Assembly: GCF_020080835.1 (NCBI RefSeq)
Contig: NC_058161.1
Location: 930,001 to 994,000, forward strand
Origin: Cotesia glomerata
Taxonomy: Eukaryota > Arthropoda > Insecta > Hymenoptera > Braconidae
Direction: 5' to 3'
DNA length: 64,000 nt
Shown: positions 1 through 12,385 of the stretch, piece by piece
Layout: the number at the start of each line of letters is the position of its first letter
How positions within the stretch are numbered: position 1 is the first letter of the stretch
Translations under genes and position numbers: made by a program
The notes under the pieces: model-generated
What the model was told of the DNA's origin: nothing
Databases searched by the model: none
The model's input: only the letters and a program-made list of their open reading frames with translations

Positions 1-880
1 CTGATCAAAGTTTAAAAATTTATGTTTTTTGAATTAAGTATTTTAAAAATTTTTTTATATTTAATTTTTATAAAAAATAAACTAATAAAAAATTCTTCTA
101 GTAAATTATTATAAGTTACATTATAAAAAAATTTTAATTAATAAATTTAATTAATTTTTACTTATAAAAAATTAATTATAGTAAAAAATTATTCAAAGTT
201 AAATTTAAAAAAAATTGTTTTTAAGTAAATTAAATTATTTTTAACTCATCAAAGTTTAAAAATTTATTTTTTTTAAATTAAGTACTTTTAAAATTTTTTA
301 TATTTAATTTTTATAAAAAATAAACTAATAAAAAATTAAACAAACTAATTCAAAATTTTTAAAATAAACTAATAAAACATTTATCCAATGAATTATTAAA
401 AGTTACATCATAAAAAAATTTTAATTAATTTTTACTTATAAAAAATTAAAATTTAAGCACTAAAAAATTTTTTTCCAATAAGTTTAATAAAAAATTATTT
501 AAATTTAAATTTAAAAAAAATTTTTTTTAAAATAAATTTAATTAATTTTAACCTACCAAAGTTTAAAAAATTTATTTTCTTAAAGTTAAGTACTTTAAAA
601 ATTTTTTATATTTAATTTTTATTAAAAATAAATTAATAAAAAAATAAAAAAATAAACTAATAAAACATTTATTTGAGAAGAAAAAATTTTTTTCGATAAA
701 TTTAATAAAAAATTAATTTTAGTAAAAAATTATTTAAATTTAAATTCTAAAAAAAAATATTTTCTGATAAATTTAATTTATTTAAACTTATAAAAGCTTA
801 AAAATTATTTTTTTTAAAGTTATGTACTTTAAAAATTAAATAAAAAAATAAACTATAAAAAAATTATTAAAAAAAAATGA
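1..880. repeat. AT-rich tandem repeat, about 3.5 units
   Basis: A block beginning ATCAAAGTTTAAAAATTTAT recurs near positions 4, 247, 555 and (diverged) 790. Each time it is followed by a run like TTAAGTACTTTAAAAATTTT, then TATATTTAATTTTTATAAAAAATAAACTAATAAA (split here only by reading). The period is roughly 240-300 bp. No coding potential is seen. A weaker relative lies near 1715-1860. Confidence 0.7.
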
Positions 881-1880
881 TATAGTTTTATTTTATAGCA
901 GACTTGATATTATCGTAGATTGTAGATACAAGAGCGGATAGATGCGAGGCAATTTTCGATGGTATTCAGAGAAGAGTAACCGGAAATCCAATTTACTCCT
1001 TGCGAATTGAAGACTTTAAATCAAGTTGACTAAAAAAATAGATAAGAGTTTAATTTTACAATAATACTAAATAAACTCGAGCTTAACTTAAGAAGAAATG
1101 CGTTAATTTTAAAAGAAGAAATAAAAGAAATTTTAAATAAATTTACTTGGTCATTAAATTATCCAGCGAGTGTCGGGCTGAGATGTATTACGTACATGGG
1201 AGTAAAGAGAGTAATGAGCAAGTAAAGTCTCTGACCACGCACTTATGTCTCCCCTTTTACTTGGTCTACTGGTACGCCCGCGATCGTAGGCGCGAAACAA
1301 TGCGATCAAAGAAATTTAAAACAAATTGACGGACAATACGTCTACGCTTTTGTCTACTAATTGTTCGCTTATTTAAACTTTGTTTATCCTTATAATAATA
1401 TTGTAGATTGTATATTATGGAGTGGATTTGTTACTGGTATTAAAGTTACTGGCGTGTTTGGAAATTTTTTTTTTTTTCTTAAACTTCTATTTAAATTCTT
1501 CGAGACTTGTTAGAACTTTTATAAGTTTTTTACGATAATATTAACATTTTAATGAAACTGAATTATTATTATTTAAGACGCGGTAGCTCAGTAAAATGCT
1601 GGATTTTATGGATAATTAGGAAAATATTTGTTTTTTTTTTTTTTTTAATTTATTAAATCAAGTTTCATTTTTATAAGTTTAAGAGATTTTTTAAAATTAA
1701 TTTAAAAGAATCAAAGATTAAAAATTTTGTTTAAGTTGAGTACTCTAGAAAATTTAATTAAAAAATTAACTAGAGTAAATAATTGATTTAGTAATTTAAA
1801 GTTGAATTGTAAAAAAATTTTTTCTAATAAATTTGATTAATTAAAAATCAAAATTTGAATAATAAAAAAATGTTGCTTTT
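881..1880. other. Intergenic or intronic sequence, no gene recognised
   Basis: Less AT-rich than its surroundings between about 900 and 1330, with no homology I recognise. A short open frame at 1147-1329 has no ATG-supported domain or splice context. The missing first coding exon of the downstream transporter was looked for here and not found. Confidence 0.4.
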
Positions 1881-1881
1881 T

Positions 1882-2002
1882 TAAATAATGACTTTTGCTA
1901 AATTGCACTGTAATTTCTTAAATATTGACGTTTTTTAGAATATAAGCTCATTCCGATATTACACTCATCAAGAGCTTTCATTTGAGTACCCACATGCATT
2001 TT

Positions 2003-2049
<47 letters not shown>

Positions 2050-2615
2050 TTTTTAATGATATAAGCTGATCCCGATGTTATACTCATCAAGAGCTTTCAT
2101 TTGAGTACCCACATGCATTTTGATATATTTTTCATATATACATATATATAATATATATAAATATATAAAATATATGAAAAATTGATGTGGGTACTCAAAT
2201 TGACGGTCTCGATGAGTGCAATCTCGGGGTGAGCTTATATCTTTAAAAATGTCAATATTTTCCAAGGTACAAGGTGATTTCTTAATTATGTTAAATTGGA
2301 CTGTACTTTCTTAAATATTGACGTTTTCAAAGATATAAGTTTATCCCGATGTTACACTCATCAAGAGTTTTCATTTGAGTACCCACTTGCATTTTTGATA
2401 TATTTTTCATATATACATATATATAATATATATAAATATATAAAATATATGAAAAATTGATGTGGGTACTCAAATGAAAGGTCTTGATGAGTGTAACATC
2501 GGGATGAGCTTATATCTTTAAAAATGTCAATAGTTTACAAGATACAAGGTCATTTCTTAATAATGACTATCCTGGAGACAAAATTTTTTTTATTCTCTTA
2601 ATAATATAAATTATT
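1882..2615 (+). repeat. Hairpin-array repeat family, copy 1
   Basis: Contains one lone left arm (1926-2010) and two hairpins (about 2044-2256 and 2316-2533). Each hairpin has arms of about 80-100 bp reading AAGATATAAGCTCATCCCGA, then ACTCATCAAGAGCTTTCATT, then TGAGTACCCACAT, around a TATATA core, followed by the reverse complement. The flanks (TTAAATTGCACTGTA before; CAAGGTCATTTCTTAATTAT and CTATCCTGGA-ACAAAATTTT after) recur in the other copies at 5.7, 34.6, 37.0 and 45.3 kb. A dispersed non-autonomous element with a variable number of hairpin units. Confidence 0.75.
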
Positions 2616-2715
2616 CAAAATTAAATCCTAAAAAATGTATTTCTTCCCTAACTAAGTCTTCTTATGACGAAAAAAAATACTTACTAAAGAAATGTTTTTT
2701 TTTCTTCAAATAAAG

Positions 2716-5700
2716 GAATGGTAGTAAACGGTTTCATAAACGTGGTTATCACGACAATTGAAAAGAGATTTGGATTAAATTCTTCAGAGACAGGACTCAT
2801 CGCCGGGGGCTACGATATCGCAAGTTTTGTTTTCTTAATACCCGTCAGCTATCTGGGCGGTCGCTCAAAAGCATCCAAGCCCAAGTGAGTCACCAGCCTG
2901 GAGCACAAAATAAAAGCAACTTAGTTAAAAAAAACATTAATAAAAATACTTTTTAGATACATCGGCGTGGGAGTTCTAGTCCTGGGTATCGGAAGCCTGC
3001 TCTTCGCCTCGCCGCACTACCTCTCTCGAGGAAACCACCAGGCGGATCAGAAGTCCTCGGTGTCCTGCAATCGCACCTTCATCAGCAATGATGAGACTTC
3101 ACTGTCGGTGAGAGTTGTCCTTATCAAATAAGGTGATTCATCGGCAGCAGACTCCGTAACTCGACTAAATAATTTAATTTTTCCATTCCCCTTTCCTGTA
3201 GCAGTCCAAGTGCACCCAGCAGCTTGATGACACTGTCGAGGTCGGCCCCTTCAGCGGGTTCTACCTCATGATTTTTTTCATCGCCCAACTGCTTCATGGA
3301 GCCGGTGCTGCGCCTTTTTACACTCTTGGTGTCACTTATCTCGATGAAAATGTCTCCAAAAAAATGTCTTCTGTTTATTTAGGTAATTAATTAATTTTTA
3401 ATATTTCTTCTTTTTAAATAAAATTATTTAAACATTTTTATCTTGTATTTAATAAATAATTTTAAATTAATCAATTAATATTCTTCTTTAAATAAAAAAT
3501 ATAACAATAATTTCTTCTTTTAAAAATATGAAAATTTTTGGTTTTTATTTAATAAAAAAGATAAAAAATTTTTCATTAAATATTTCTTCACAATTTGTAA
3601 TTAATAAACATTTAATATTTCTTCTTTCAAAATAAATTATTTATATTGTATTTAATGTGCAAAAAATTTTTTTCACTTGAAAAAAATTATTTTATAACTC
3701 AAAATTAATCAATCTTTAATATTCTTCTTTAAAGAAGAAATATGACAACAATTTCTTCTTTTAAAAATATGAAAATTTTTTGTTTTTATTTAATAAAAAA
3801 GATAAAAAAATTTTTCATTAAATATTTCTTCAAAATTTTTAATTAATAAACATTTAATATTTCTTCTTTTAAAAATATGAAAATCTTTATTTAATAAATA
3901 AGATAAAAAATTTTTGATTAAATATTTCTTCAAAATTTGTAATTAATAAACATTTAATGTTTCTTCTTTTTAAATAAATTAAAAAATTACTTTAATATTA
4001 TATTTAACAAAAAAAAAATATCTTTTTTTGAAGAAGAAATATAACAATAATTTATAATAATAAAAAAACATTTTTTTAACAATATAAATTTCTTCTTTAA
4101 TTAAAAAAAAAATTAAAATTTTGGGTACTCACTTTCTTCAATTTCAATAAAATTAATAAATCTAATTTCAAATTAGTCATACTAAATTTTATACTTCTTC
4201 CAGGAATTTATTACACCATGGCTGTGATTGGTCCGGCAATGGGATATGTGATTGGCGGAGAGTTACTTAAACTTTACACGGATTTTCTTACTACTGATTC
4301 CAAAACGTAAGTTGACTTTTAAATCTGAAAAATTACGAAATAATAATTAATTTTGATTACTTTAACTCAATATTCAAACTTACATAATTGTATTTAATTG
4401 ATGAACTAGTTTATTTGAATAAATAATAAAAATTAAACATTTTATATAATTATAACACTTGATTTCTTGTTTATAAATGCTTTATAGTTGATGTACGACA
4501 AAATGGAGTCGGTTTATAAAATGGCGACTTGAGCGCGGCGGTAAATTAAAGAGTGAATCTGTTTTTGGCGGTAAAATTTGAATTTTAAAAATTTTTTAAA
4601 AATAATATTAGATTTAAAATGAAGAAATTAAAATATTTTAATTATTATTATATTAAAAAATTATGAATTTTTTATTGATAAATTTTTTTATTGATCAATA
4701 AGCAATTATGCTAAAAAATCAGAAAAAAATGTAACATAGTCTAGGCAAAAACGATCTTCATTAACTCTGCACTTGAGACTTTATTAAATTCTCCGTTGAA
4801 TTTATTACTCGGTAGATTCTCGGGTATTTATTTTACTTTTAATATTTAACATTCGCAAAACAGTTTCCATTAGCGGTAATATTAGAGGACTGAGTCCCTA
4901 GATCCCCGGATAATTTAAAAAGAATGATAAATAAAGCAAGCAATGGTGATTGTTGTGTGTGATGGGTGATGGGATTGTATTTATACAATATTTTATTGAA
5001 TTTGCGGTGAATGGGCCGGTTCTCACGCGTGACTCGACATGAAATATGCGAACTTGAGCCGTAGATTAAATGCGAATAAAGAGAGTTGGTTTTTTATTCC
5101 CCCTCGGGGGCCCCTTAAGAGGGAGTGAATAGTTTTTTTGTTGGAATAAGGGTAACAGTGGCGTCATCCTCAAACATTGCATAAACGCCGCTTGACATTT
5201 TCCCCATGGGACGTCCACGCTTCCATGCGCTATTAATCTTACGTATTATTCGCTCTGATGCTACACAAGGGTTATATTTAAAACAACTACTTTATTATAG
5301 ATTATTTATAGTCTTCTTTTGTACCTACTTGGTCATTTTTATTTGCCTATCATTGATTATTAATTATTAATTATAAAAAAAATTATTTTTTAAAAGTTCT
5401 ACCTTACATTTTTATATTCTTCAATGTCAGAATTTTATTCTGGGCTTTTAAGTTCTTTTCAATTCAAATCAAAGTTATGAAAGACCAGGATACATTACCA
5501 AATAATAAAGCTAAGTGATTAAGGTAGTCTATTGATATTCATTTCTTCTTTTTTGCTTGGTAATTTATGGAAGCAAACTTTAAGTGCTGAAAAATATAAT
5601 TCATGAGATTTTAATTTAATAAATTGGATATTTTTATTATTATTGACTTAAAATTTTTAATAATAATAAAACTAGTGAAAAATTAAAATTTTGCTTTATT

Positions 5701-8700
5701 AAATAATTAATTTCGTTAAATTGCACTGTACTTTCTTAAATATTGACGTTTTTAAAAATATAAGCTCATCCCGATGACACTCATCAAGAGCTTTAATTTG
5801 AGTACACACATGCATTTTTGATATATTTTTCATATATACATATATATATATAAATATATGAAAAATCCATGTGGGTACTCAAATGAAAGGTCTTGATGAG
5901 TGTAACATCAGGATGAGTTTATTTCTTTAAAAATGTCAATAGTTCACAAGATATAATGTCATTTCTCAATTATGTTAAATTGCACTGTACTTTTTTAACT
6001 ATTGATGTTTGTAAAGATATAAGCTCATTCCGTTGTTACACTCATCAAGAGCTTCCATTTGAGTACCCACATCAATTTTTCATTTATTTTATATATAAAT
6101 ATATAAAATAAATGAAAAATTGATGTGGGTACTCAAATGAAAGGTCTTGATGAGTATAACATCGGGATGAACTTATATCTTTAAAAATGTCAATATTTCA
6201 CAAGATACAAGGCCATTTTTCAATTATGTTAAATTGCACTATACTTTTTTAACTATTGATAATTGTAAAGATATAAGCTCATCTCGATCTTACACTCATC
6301 AAGAACTTTAATTTGAGTACCCACATGTATTTTGATATATTTTTTATATATTTATATATATAAATATGTAAAATATATAAAAAATTGATGTGGGTACTCA
6401 AATAAAAGGTCTCGATGAGTGTAATGTCAGGATGAGCTTATATCTTTAAAAATGTCAATAGTTCATGAGATACGAGGTCATTTCTTAATTATTTATCTAG
6501 AGATAGAGCATTTTCGAATGCAGCCTAAATACTTATCATAACAAATTGACTATCGGTAAGAATGAAATGAAACCTTGAAAAGGCACAAATTCAAGTCAAG
6601 ATCTTTGCAATGACACTAAATTTCATAGAAAAAACCGATTTTATCGGTTTAAAATAGATAATAATAATTTTTAAATAATAAAATAAAAAAAAAACTTACC
6701 CATTTTCAATATAAAAAAATTTGTTATAAATTCCAGCAGGTGTGTTGCCTTTAACAATTCAACTGCGGCAATAAATAACCTGCGAGTGAAAAATGAAAAA
6801 AGAGTTAGTCAGCTAAATTAGCGACATCAATCACTAGGCAGTGTATATAGCGTATATGTCCGCCAAAATTAATAGTATCGGTGTGTAACTTTGTTTTTAA
6901 TTCTAAAATCTTGTAAACTCAGTTCTTAATTAGCGCACTCTAAAATTCGGACGTAAAAGTTTCGGCAGATGCCGAAAGTTGCAATACAGTTGTAGGTATT
7001 ATAATGAGAAATAAGTATACGGCAAACCGCTCTCTCACAAAGTAGTTTCAGTTTTCCAGCAACAATGTTCTTAGTTTCAAGAGTTTCGCCATAACCAGTA
7101 GCTCCCTGGAGCCCCCGACTAGGGAATACTTTAATATCTGGGAGTTTTATTGCCTTTAATAATAAGTTCTTAAGACTCTCGGTGCTATTCATTTCTACTT
7201 TTAAATAACAGCGATAATAATAACAAGTTAAGCTCATTTTTATTCATTTGTAGGATTGGTATGACTCCAGACAGCAATGTATGGATTGGAGCCTGGTGGA
7301 TTGGGTTCGTAGCGGCAACAGTAGTGTGTATTGTCGTCGCTATTCCAATAATTGCCTTTCCACCATCGCTTCCAGGTAACTTTCGCTATTTCTTCTTTCA
7401 CAATAAATAAATAATTAATAATTAAATATTTATTGCAGGTTCTGAAGAACTAGCGAAGGAAAAAGTCTCGGAAGCTCATGAAAAATCTTCCGGCAGCACA
7501 ACAGGAGAAGCGTTTTCAAAAATCCGCGAATTGCCTCGCGCTTTAACTGAATTGCTGAGCAACCCCGCGTTTTTTATGCTCAATTTAGCGGGAGCTAGTG
7601 AAGGGCTGCTGATAGCTGGGTTTGCAGCTTTCCTTCCTAAACTTATTGAAAATCAGTTTAGCGTAACTGCTAGTTCAGCTGCACTGCTAATGGGTAATCT
7701 CTTTTATTTATTTTTTTCTTAATCTTAATATTCAATATAAGCCTAGAGAAAAGTCGATTACTGATTAAGACACTTAAGTTAACTGACATTAAAAATTTTT
7801 TATAATTTTATAGCTATTAAATTATAATAAAAAAAAATTCCACATGTAAAAATTAAAAAAAAAAATTTTTTTAATGACATTAAAGTTAGCAGTTAAACGG
7901 ATAGAACAAGATGACACTGGATATCATCCCATATTATACTAAGTGAAAAAAAATTTCAGATAGTAGCTAGTATAATCCAGATTACAATGAGTATAATCTA
8001 GATATCACGCATTATAATCTGGATTTTTCTAGTTACTATTTTAAATTTTCTTTCACCACAGATATCACTGAGTGTAATCTGGGATGATATCCAGTGTCAT
8101 CTTGTTATTCCTTCCGTGAACTTGACAATTTTTTCACTTTATTTAACAAAAAAATTATTTTTAAAAAATAACAATTTTTATTTTTAAAAATTTCTATAAT
8201 TCATTTTTTTGCTATAATTTGTAATAAAATTCTTAAATATATCTAAATTAATTTTTATTTTTTTTTTATTGGAATTAATGTTTTAAAATTGAAAAAATTG
8301 ACAGCTGTCAGCTAACTTCACTATAATTAATAATTCATTTATTACCTTTAATTTTTGACAGGATTAGTGACTGTGCCCGCTGGAGGAGGTGGAACTTTTC
8401 TCGGTGGTTATTTAATAAAACGCTGGAATCTTCCATGCTCTGGAATTTTGAAATTTTGCATTTTTTCAACAGCTGCTTGTATTATCTTCACGCTTTGTTT
8501 CGGGCTCAGCTGTCCTAACCTAGATTTTGCCGGTCTTACTGTTCGATATTCTGAAACAGATCAGTAAGTATATTTACTCAAATACAATATAAATAAAAAT
8601 ATATCATTAATTTTTAATATTATATGAAACTAACAGCTGATAGTTAATAAATTTTTTTTTTCAACTAATTTTTACAAAATTTCTTCCGAAAGTTGAAAAT

Positions 8701-9886
8701 ACCTAACCTATATGTCTTCAATTTCTTAAAAATATTTTTTTAATAATAAATAATTAAAAATTGTTAAATATTTGTTTATTTCTGAATTAATAAAAATATT
8801 ATTTAATAATTATTAAAAATGAAATTAATTTTTACTACAGAAAAATAATGGGATTAGACAACAAGTGCAACAGTAACTGCGGGTGTTTTACAAATAAATT
8901 TAACCCTATTTGTGGAGTAGATGGCGTTACTTACTACTCACCTTGTCACGCAGGTTGCGACCGGGAAATTCAAGCTGAAGATGTCAAGGTATCAAAACCT
9001 CAAAAAATTTTTAAACTTGCCGCGAAAATTTAATTATTTCAAAAAATTAAATTAGCTACATTTAAAAAAAATACTAAGTGCAATTTTTTCAAAATATTTT
9101 ACTTACAATTTTAATTGATTAAAAATGTTCTAGGTGTAATTATCTAAAAATTAAATTAGCTATTAAAAAAAAATTTGATATAAAAAATTAAAAAAAATTC
9201 TGTGCATTTTTTTAACTTACAATTTTAATTGATTGAAAAATTTCTAGGTTTATCAAAACTGTTCATGTATCAGCAGCCATACTTCAAACTGGACGATGTC
9301 AAATGGCGAAACAGTTTCTTATGAAGCTATAAACACAACCTGCACCAGTAGTTGCAAATATTTGTGGTTATTTATCTGTCTGGCATTCTGTAACATGCTT
9401 ATGACCTTCTTATGCACGATGCCAGCGCTAGCTGCGACATTAAGAGTCGTTAGAGACGAGCAGCGGTCTTTTGCTCTTGGAATCCAGTGGATTAAGGTTA
9501 GAATTCTCGGCACGATTCCAGCGCCAATAATCTTCGGAGCTCTGATTGACGATACTTGCATTTTGTGGCATGAAACTTGCGAGGGTCGAGGTGCGTGTCT
9601 GGTCTACGATAATTATTGGATGAGCTGGTGAGTAGAATTTACAAATTAATATTGTATTTCATTAAAATAGTATTTTAAGGAAGAAATTTCATTCAGGTAC
9701 ATGCTAGCGCTGGCTTTTATTGGTAAAACAGCTTCCTTACTATTCTTCTTCCTGGCTTGGTGGTGTTACATCCCCCCTGGCGGTAGGAAGACTAATTCAG
9801 ACCCAGACTCAGCGCCCGTGGCGACCATTTTGTCCGACGGGCCCAACGGGAACTACACCGGGACTGAGAATTCGCCGAGTATTTAA
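2716..9886 (+). CDS. Organic anion transporting polypeptide (OATP/SLCO family), 5' incomplete
   Basis: Plasma-membrane carrier that moves amphipathic organic anions; family from conserved motifs. Visible coding exons: 2716-2884, 2957-3107, 3202-3382, 4204-4306, 7254-7375, 7439-7693, 8362-8563, 8841-8988, 9248-9627, 9697-9886 (stop TAA at 9884-9886). All introns are GT-AG and reading phase is kept through all nine junctions, giving 632 residues. Exon 1 reads GMVVNGFINVVITTIEKRFG, the segment after TM1. Exon 5 carries the family signature SNVWIGAWWIGF. Exon 8 encodes the Kazal-like extracellular loop (CNSNCGCFTNKFNPICG, VDGVTYYSPCHAGC). The last exon holds the final TM (SLLFFFLAWW) and a short hydrophilic tail. 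The first visible exon begins in phase 2, so the start codon and about 70 residues lie in an exon upstream of the window or unrecognised. AATAAA overlaps the stop (9885-9890). Intron 4 (4307-7253) is swollen by repeats. Family assignment is very secure; the subfamily is not. Confidence 0.95.
3390..4130 (+). repeat. Degenerate TTTCTTC-rich tandem repeat in OATP intron 3
   Basis: The segment TTTCTTCTTTTAAAAATATG followed by an A/T run and TTAATAAAAAAGATAAAAAA recurs near 3507, 3752 and 3857, with ATTAATAAACATTTAATATT between units. Only an AT/TTC-rich minisatellite is seen. Confidence 0.6.
4307..5690 (+). other. OATP intron 4, left part: unique sequence
   Basis: No exon, transposon end or RNA gene recognised. 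A moderately GC-richer stretch (about 4490-5280) stands out from the AT-rich surroundings and is non-repetitive within the window, so it could hold a regulatory element; nothing specific supports that. Confidence 0.35.
5690..6640 (+). repeat. Hairpin-array repeat family, copy 2 (in OATP intron 4)
   Basis: Three hairpins, about 5735-5940, 5998-6190 and 6250-6455, separated by conserved linkers (TTAAATTGCACTGTACTTT). The right flank (CTAGAGATAGAGCATTTTCG, then GAAACCTTGAAAAGGCACAA, then CAAGATCTTTGCAATGACAC) is shared with copy 5 at 46.1-46.2 kb, which suggests the whole block of about 950 bp is one mobile unit. Confidence 0.8.
7905..8106. mobile_element. Palindromic MITE in OATP intron 6
   Basis: Ends AACAAGATGACACTGGATAT (7905) and ATATCCAGTGTCATCTTGTT (8087-8106) are exact reverse complements; inner arms continue as an imperfect palindrome with TATAATC motifs. 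About 200 bp, non-coding. Confidence 0.75.
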
Positions 9887-9890
9887 TAAA
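9885..9890 (+). terminator. Candidate polyadenylation signal of the OATP gene
   Basis: AATAAA overlapping the stop codon. A second AATAAA-like run occurs near 10150-10160; which one is used cannot be told from sequence. Confidence 0.45.
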
Positions 9891-10200
9891 AATCTAACCT
9901 CAAGCTAGATAGACCTTTTGTACCATTTCTTCTTTTATTATTTAAGTATTCTGTTGGTAATTTTGGCTCACAACACTGCCGGGACTGAAAAAAGTAATTT
10001 GTTTTATTCGATAAATTTTATTTTTACATTTAATCGGTAAATTATTGTATCAAGTAAGGTTATGAGTGGATGGATGTTGAGTATTTATTATATTGATATT
10101 TTAAATATTTTTAAGACGTTTGTACCCGTACTTTAGAGTTTATTATCTAAATAATAAATAATAGAGTAGGTTTAATGTATGTGTATGATAATATAATACG

Positions 10201-11194
10201 TACCCTCGCGGTTTTGAGAATGCCGTAAAAATACCGTAATTTTTCGGCATTTATGCTCATGCCGTATATTTACCGTTATAATTCGGTAATAATGCGGTTA
10301 AACTATAGTTGTTTTGGCCAGTTTTTATACTGTAGTTATCCAGTATATATACTGCACTTATGCTGTACAGTTACCAAAAATATACTATACAATTACCGCA
10401 TTAATGCCCAAATTTTACCCAAAAAATTCCAAATAATTACCGTAATAATACAGTAATTTTGCCGAATATTTGCTGACATAATGGACAATTGTTAAAGATT
10501 TAGTTTTATTTTAGTTCACTTCTATGTTAGAAATGAATAAAATGAAAAATTTTAAATTTTGCTTTTTATTCTCCATCGCTACTTTGCAAAAATAAATACT
10601 GTTTTTGAATAAAAAATATGTAGAATATTATTTTTTAATTAGGTATTTAGCAGTAATTAATATAAAATAATACATATGTTAAGTAAATATATTCTAATTT
10701 TAATTTCAATTTTTAATTTCTCACTTAGAAAATTGCAAATTTTCTAAAATCGAAAAGTTATATTATTTCACATATATAATTATATTATTTAATTTTAAAT
10801 ATGCTTATCGTAAGATGGACGGTGTGGCTTAATGTTTATAGAATAAGCAAAAAAACAATATGGTATAGACTGGGTAGCTCAAATGGTAGAGTAGCCGACA
10901 TGTCCTCAGGAGGTTCTGGGTTCGAATCCCAGTCCGAGCGTTATTTAATTTTACACAATTTTTTAAATATGGTTTTAATACAATCATTTTACCGCCTTAT
11001 TACCGTAAATATGCCGCATTTTCAGCGTAAATATTCTAAATTTTTAGCGTAAATGTATGGCATTTTTACGGTAAATGTTCCGTAATTTTTCGATAAAAAA
11101 ACAGACCAAAACAACCGAAAAAATGCTGAAAAAATACCGCATTAATACTATATAATTGCGACATTTTTTCAGCATTTACAAAACCGCTAGGGTA
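10201..11194. mobile_element. Inverted-repeat DNA element at a TA site, with an empty paralogous site
   Basis: Left end TACCCTCGCGGTTTTGAG and right end ACAAAACCGCTAGGGTA form terminal inverted repeats flanked by TA. The interior is filled with short motifs such as GCCGTA, TACCGTAAT and GGCATTT. The family unit at 19.27 kb has the uninterrupted sequence ATACGTAAGGCTT where this locus reads ATACG-element-AGGCTT, so the TA duplication is directly supported. Carries a tRNA-like segment at 10868-10939. No transposase frame is visible. Confidence 0.85.
10868..10939 (+). tRNA. tRNA-like sequence (pseudo-tRNA or SINE head)
   Basis: Has an A box (GGTAGCTCAAATGGTAGAG), a 5-bp T-arm CTGGG/CCCAG and a B box (GGTTCGAATCC). 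The acceptor stem GACTGGG / TCCGAGC has mismatches at pairs 2 and 3, and no convincing 5-bp anticodon stem forms, so I do not call a functional isoacceptor. The segment ACATGT..TC.GGAGGTTCTGGG is shared with a minus-strand copy at 53837-53886, so it is a dispersed tRNA-derived sequence. Confidence 0.55.
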
Positions 11195-11290
11195 AGGCTT
11201 TATTAATAATTATTATCACTTTGATAGTTAAATAAAAATTCATTCGCTGATAAATTCTGCGAAACAATGACAAGTTTGAGTAGTTTTTAC

Positions 11291-11812
11291 ACGCTTTTTA
11301 TTAGCTTTACCTGTATGTATGTTTGTTTGTTTGTTTGTTTGTTTGTTTGTTTGGTTGTATGTTTGTTTGTAACCGAACTCCTTTGGGAGTGATTATTCCA
11401 TTATTCAATTTGCAAAATAAGATTTTTTAATTTATATAACTTTAATCTACAATCCATAAGGCAGAAATTGATGTTAATTTTAATTTCCAATCATTATCTT
11501 CAACCGATTTATCTAATTTTAATTCAATAAAACAAATAATAGTTCAAAAAAAAAAAACTAAAAAACGCGCTTAAGAATTCTTATAAAAAACCAAACTAAA
11601 AAATAGAAAATAAATTTTAATAATTTTGAATTAAGAATAGTGTAAAAAAATTTAATAAATATAAATTAATAATAGTGTACCCCACACTTTTTTTTACAAT
11701 AAAACATTATTTTCTTGTTAATTCAAAACTATTAAAATTTATTTTCTATTTTTTAGTTTGGCTTTCTATAAAAAAGCGTATTTTTTAGTCTTTTAAAACT
11801 ATTATTTATTAA
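11291..11812. mobile_element. Composite element with GTTT microsatellite and palindromic body
   Basis: Begins ACACGCTTTTTATTAGCTTTACCTG followed by (GTTT)n at about 11318-11372, then a palindrome whose arms read AAACCAAACTAAAAAATAG and the reverse, ending AAAAAAGCGTATTTTTTAG. Compared with unit C at 19370-19385, this block is an insertion in unit A. A relative lies at 41953-42690. Confidence 0.6.
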
Positions 11813-11819
11813 TTTAATT

Positions 11820-12110
11820 ATTTTATTGGTATACATCATGGCAACATTGTAAGTTATCTGTTGAATATTGAATACTACTACACAGTAATGCTAAGACAAA
11901 GTAAGAATTGTTTATCTTTTAATCACCAACATACTTCTCAGTTGCGATTCACTCTTTTTATCACCAGTGTGGTATTACCGTGCTAAAGCAGTTGCAACTC
12001 GGCAGTTGAGCAGTCAATATTTAAATTAATATATATTAATATTTTGCATTCTTTAAGACAGTGTAACTAAATCTACATTGAGGTGAATAATTTTGGTGAG
12101 TAAAATTAAG
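11820..12110 (+). promoter_or_regulatory. Unit A: conserved 5' module (promoter, non-coding exon 1, splice donor)
   Basis: Shared by units A-D: GGCAACATTGTAAGTTATCTG, then TTTTTATCACCAGTGTGGTA, then CAACTCGGCAGTTGAGC, AATATTTTGCATTCTTTAA and GTGAATAATT followed by GGTGAGTAAAATTAAG (donor). No ATG-initiated frame crosses it, so I read it as promoter plus 5' UTR exon. The exact TSS is not determinable. Confidence 0.6.
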
Positions 12111-12385
12111 AACAAAACTGATGATATTAAAGTTAGTCGACTTTTTTTACTTTTTGATTTTTTTTTTAATTTATTAAATTAGAACTAAAAAATATTTTTA
12201 AAAAATTCCATTTAGGGTAAGTGTGGGTATTACTGCAGATTTTCTTGTTTTAATTATCAATAAATGGGTTATGAATTTTTTGATTAAAAAAAAATTATTT
12301 CCGTTAATTTAAATCTTTCGGAAAATAACTGCATAGTGGTTTTATATGTATGACAATTATTCAATTTGTTATTAATTAAAAATTA

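Noticed and set aside
1579..1602. tRNA 5'-half-like GCGGTAGCTCAGTAAAATGC
   Set aside because: An A-box-like stretch only; no B box or stems follow in the next 60 bases.
6926..7237. 103-aa minus-strand ORF in OATP intron 4
   Set aside because: No domain, no splice context, ends next to the OATP exon acceptor; judged chance.
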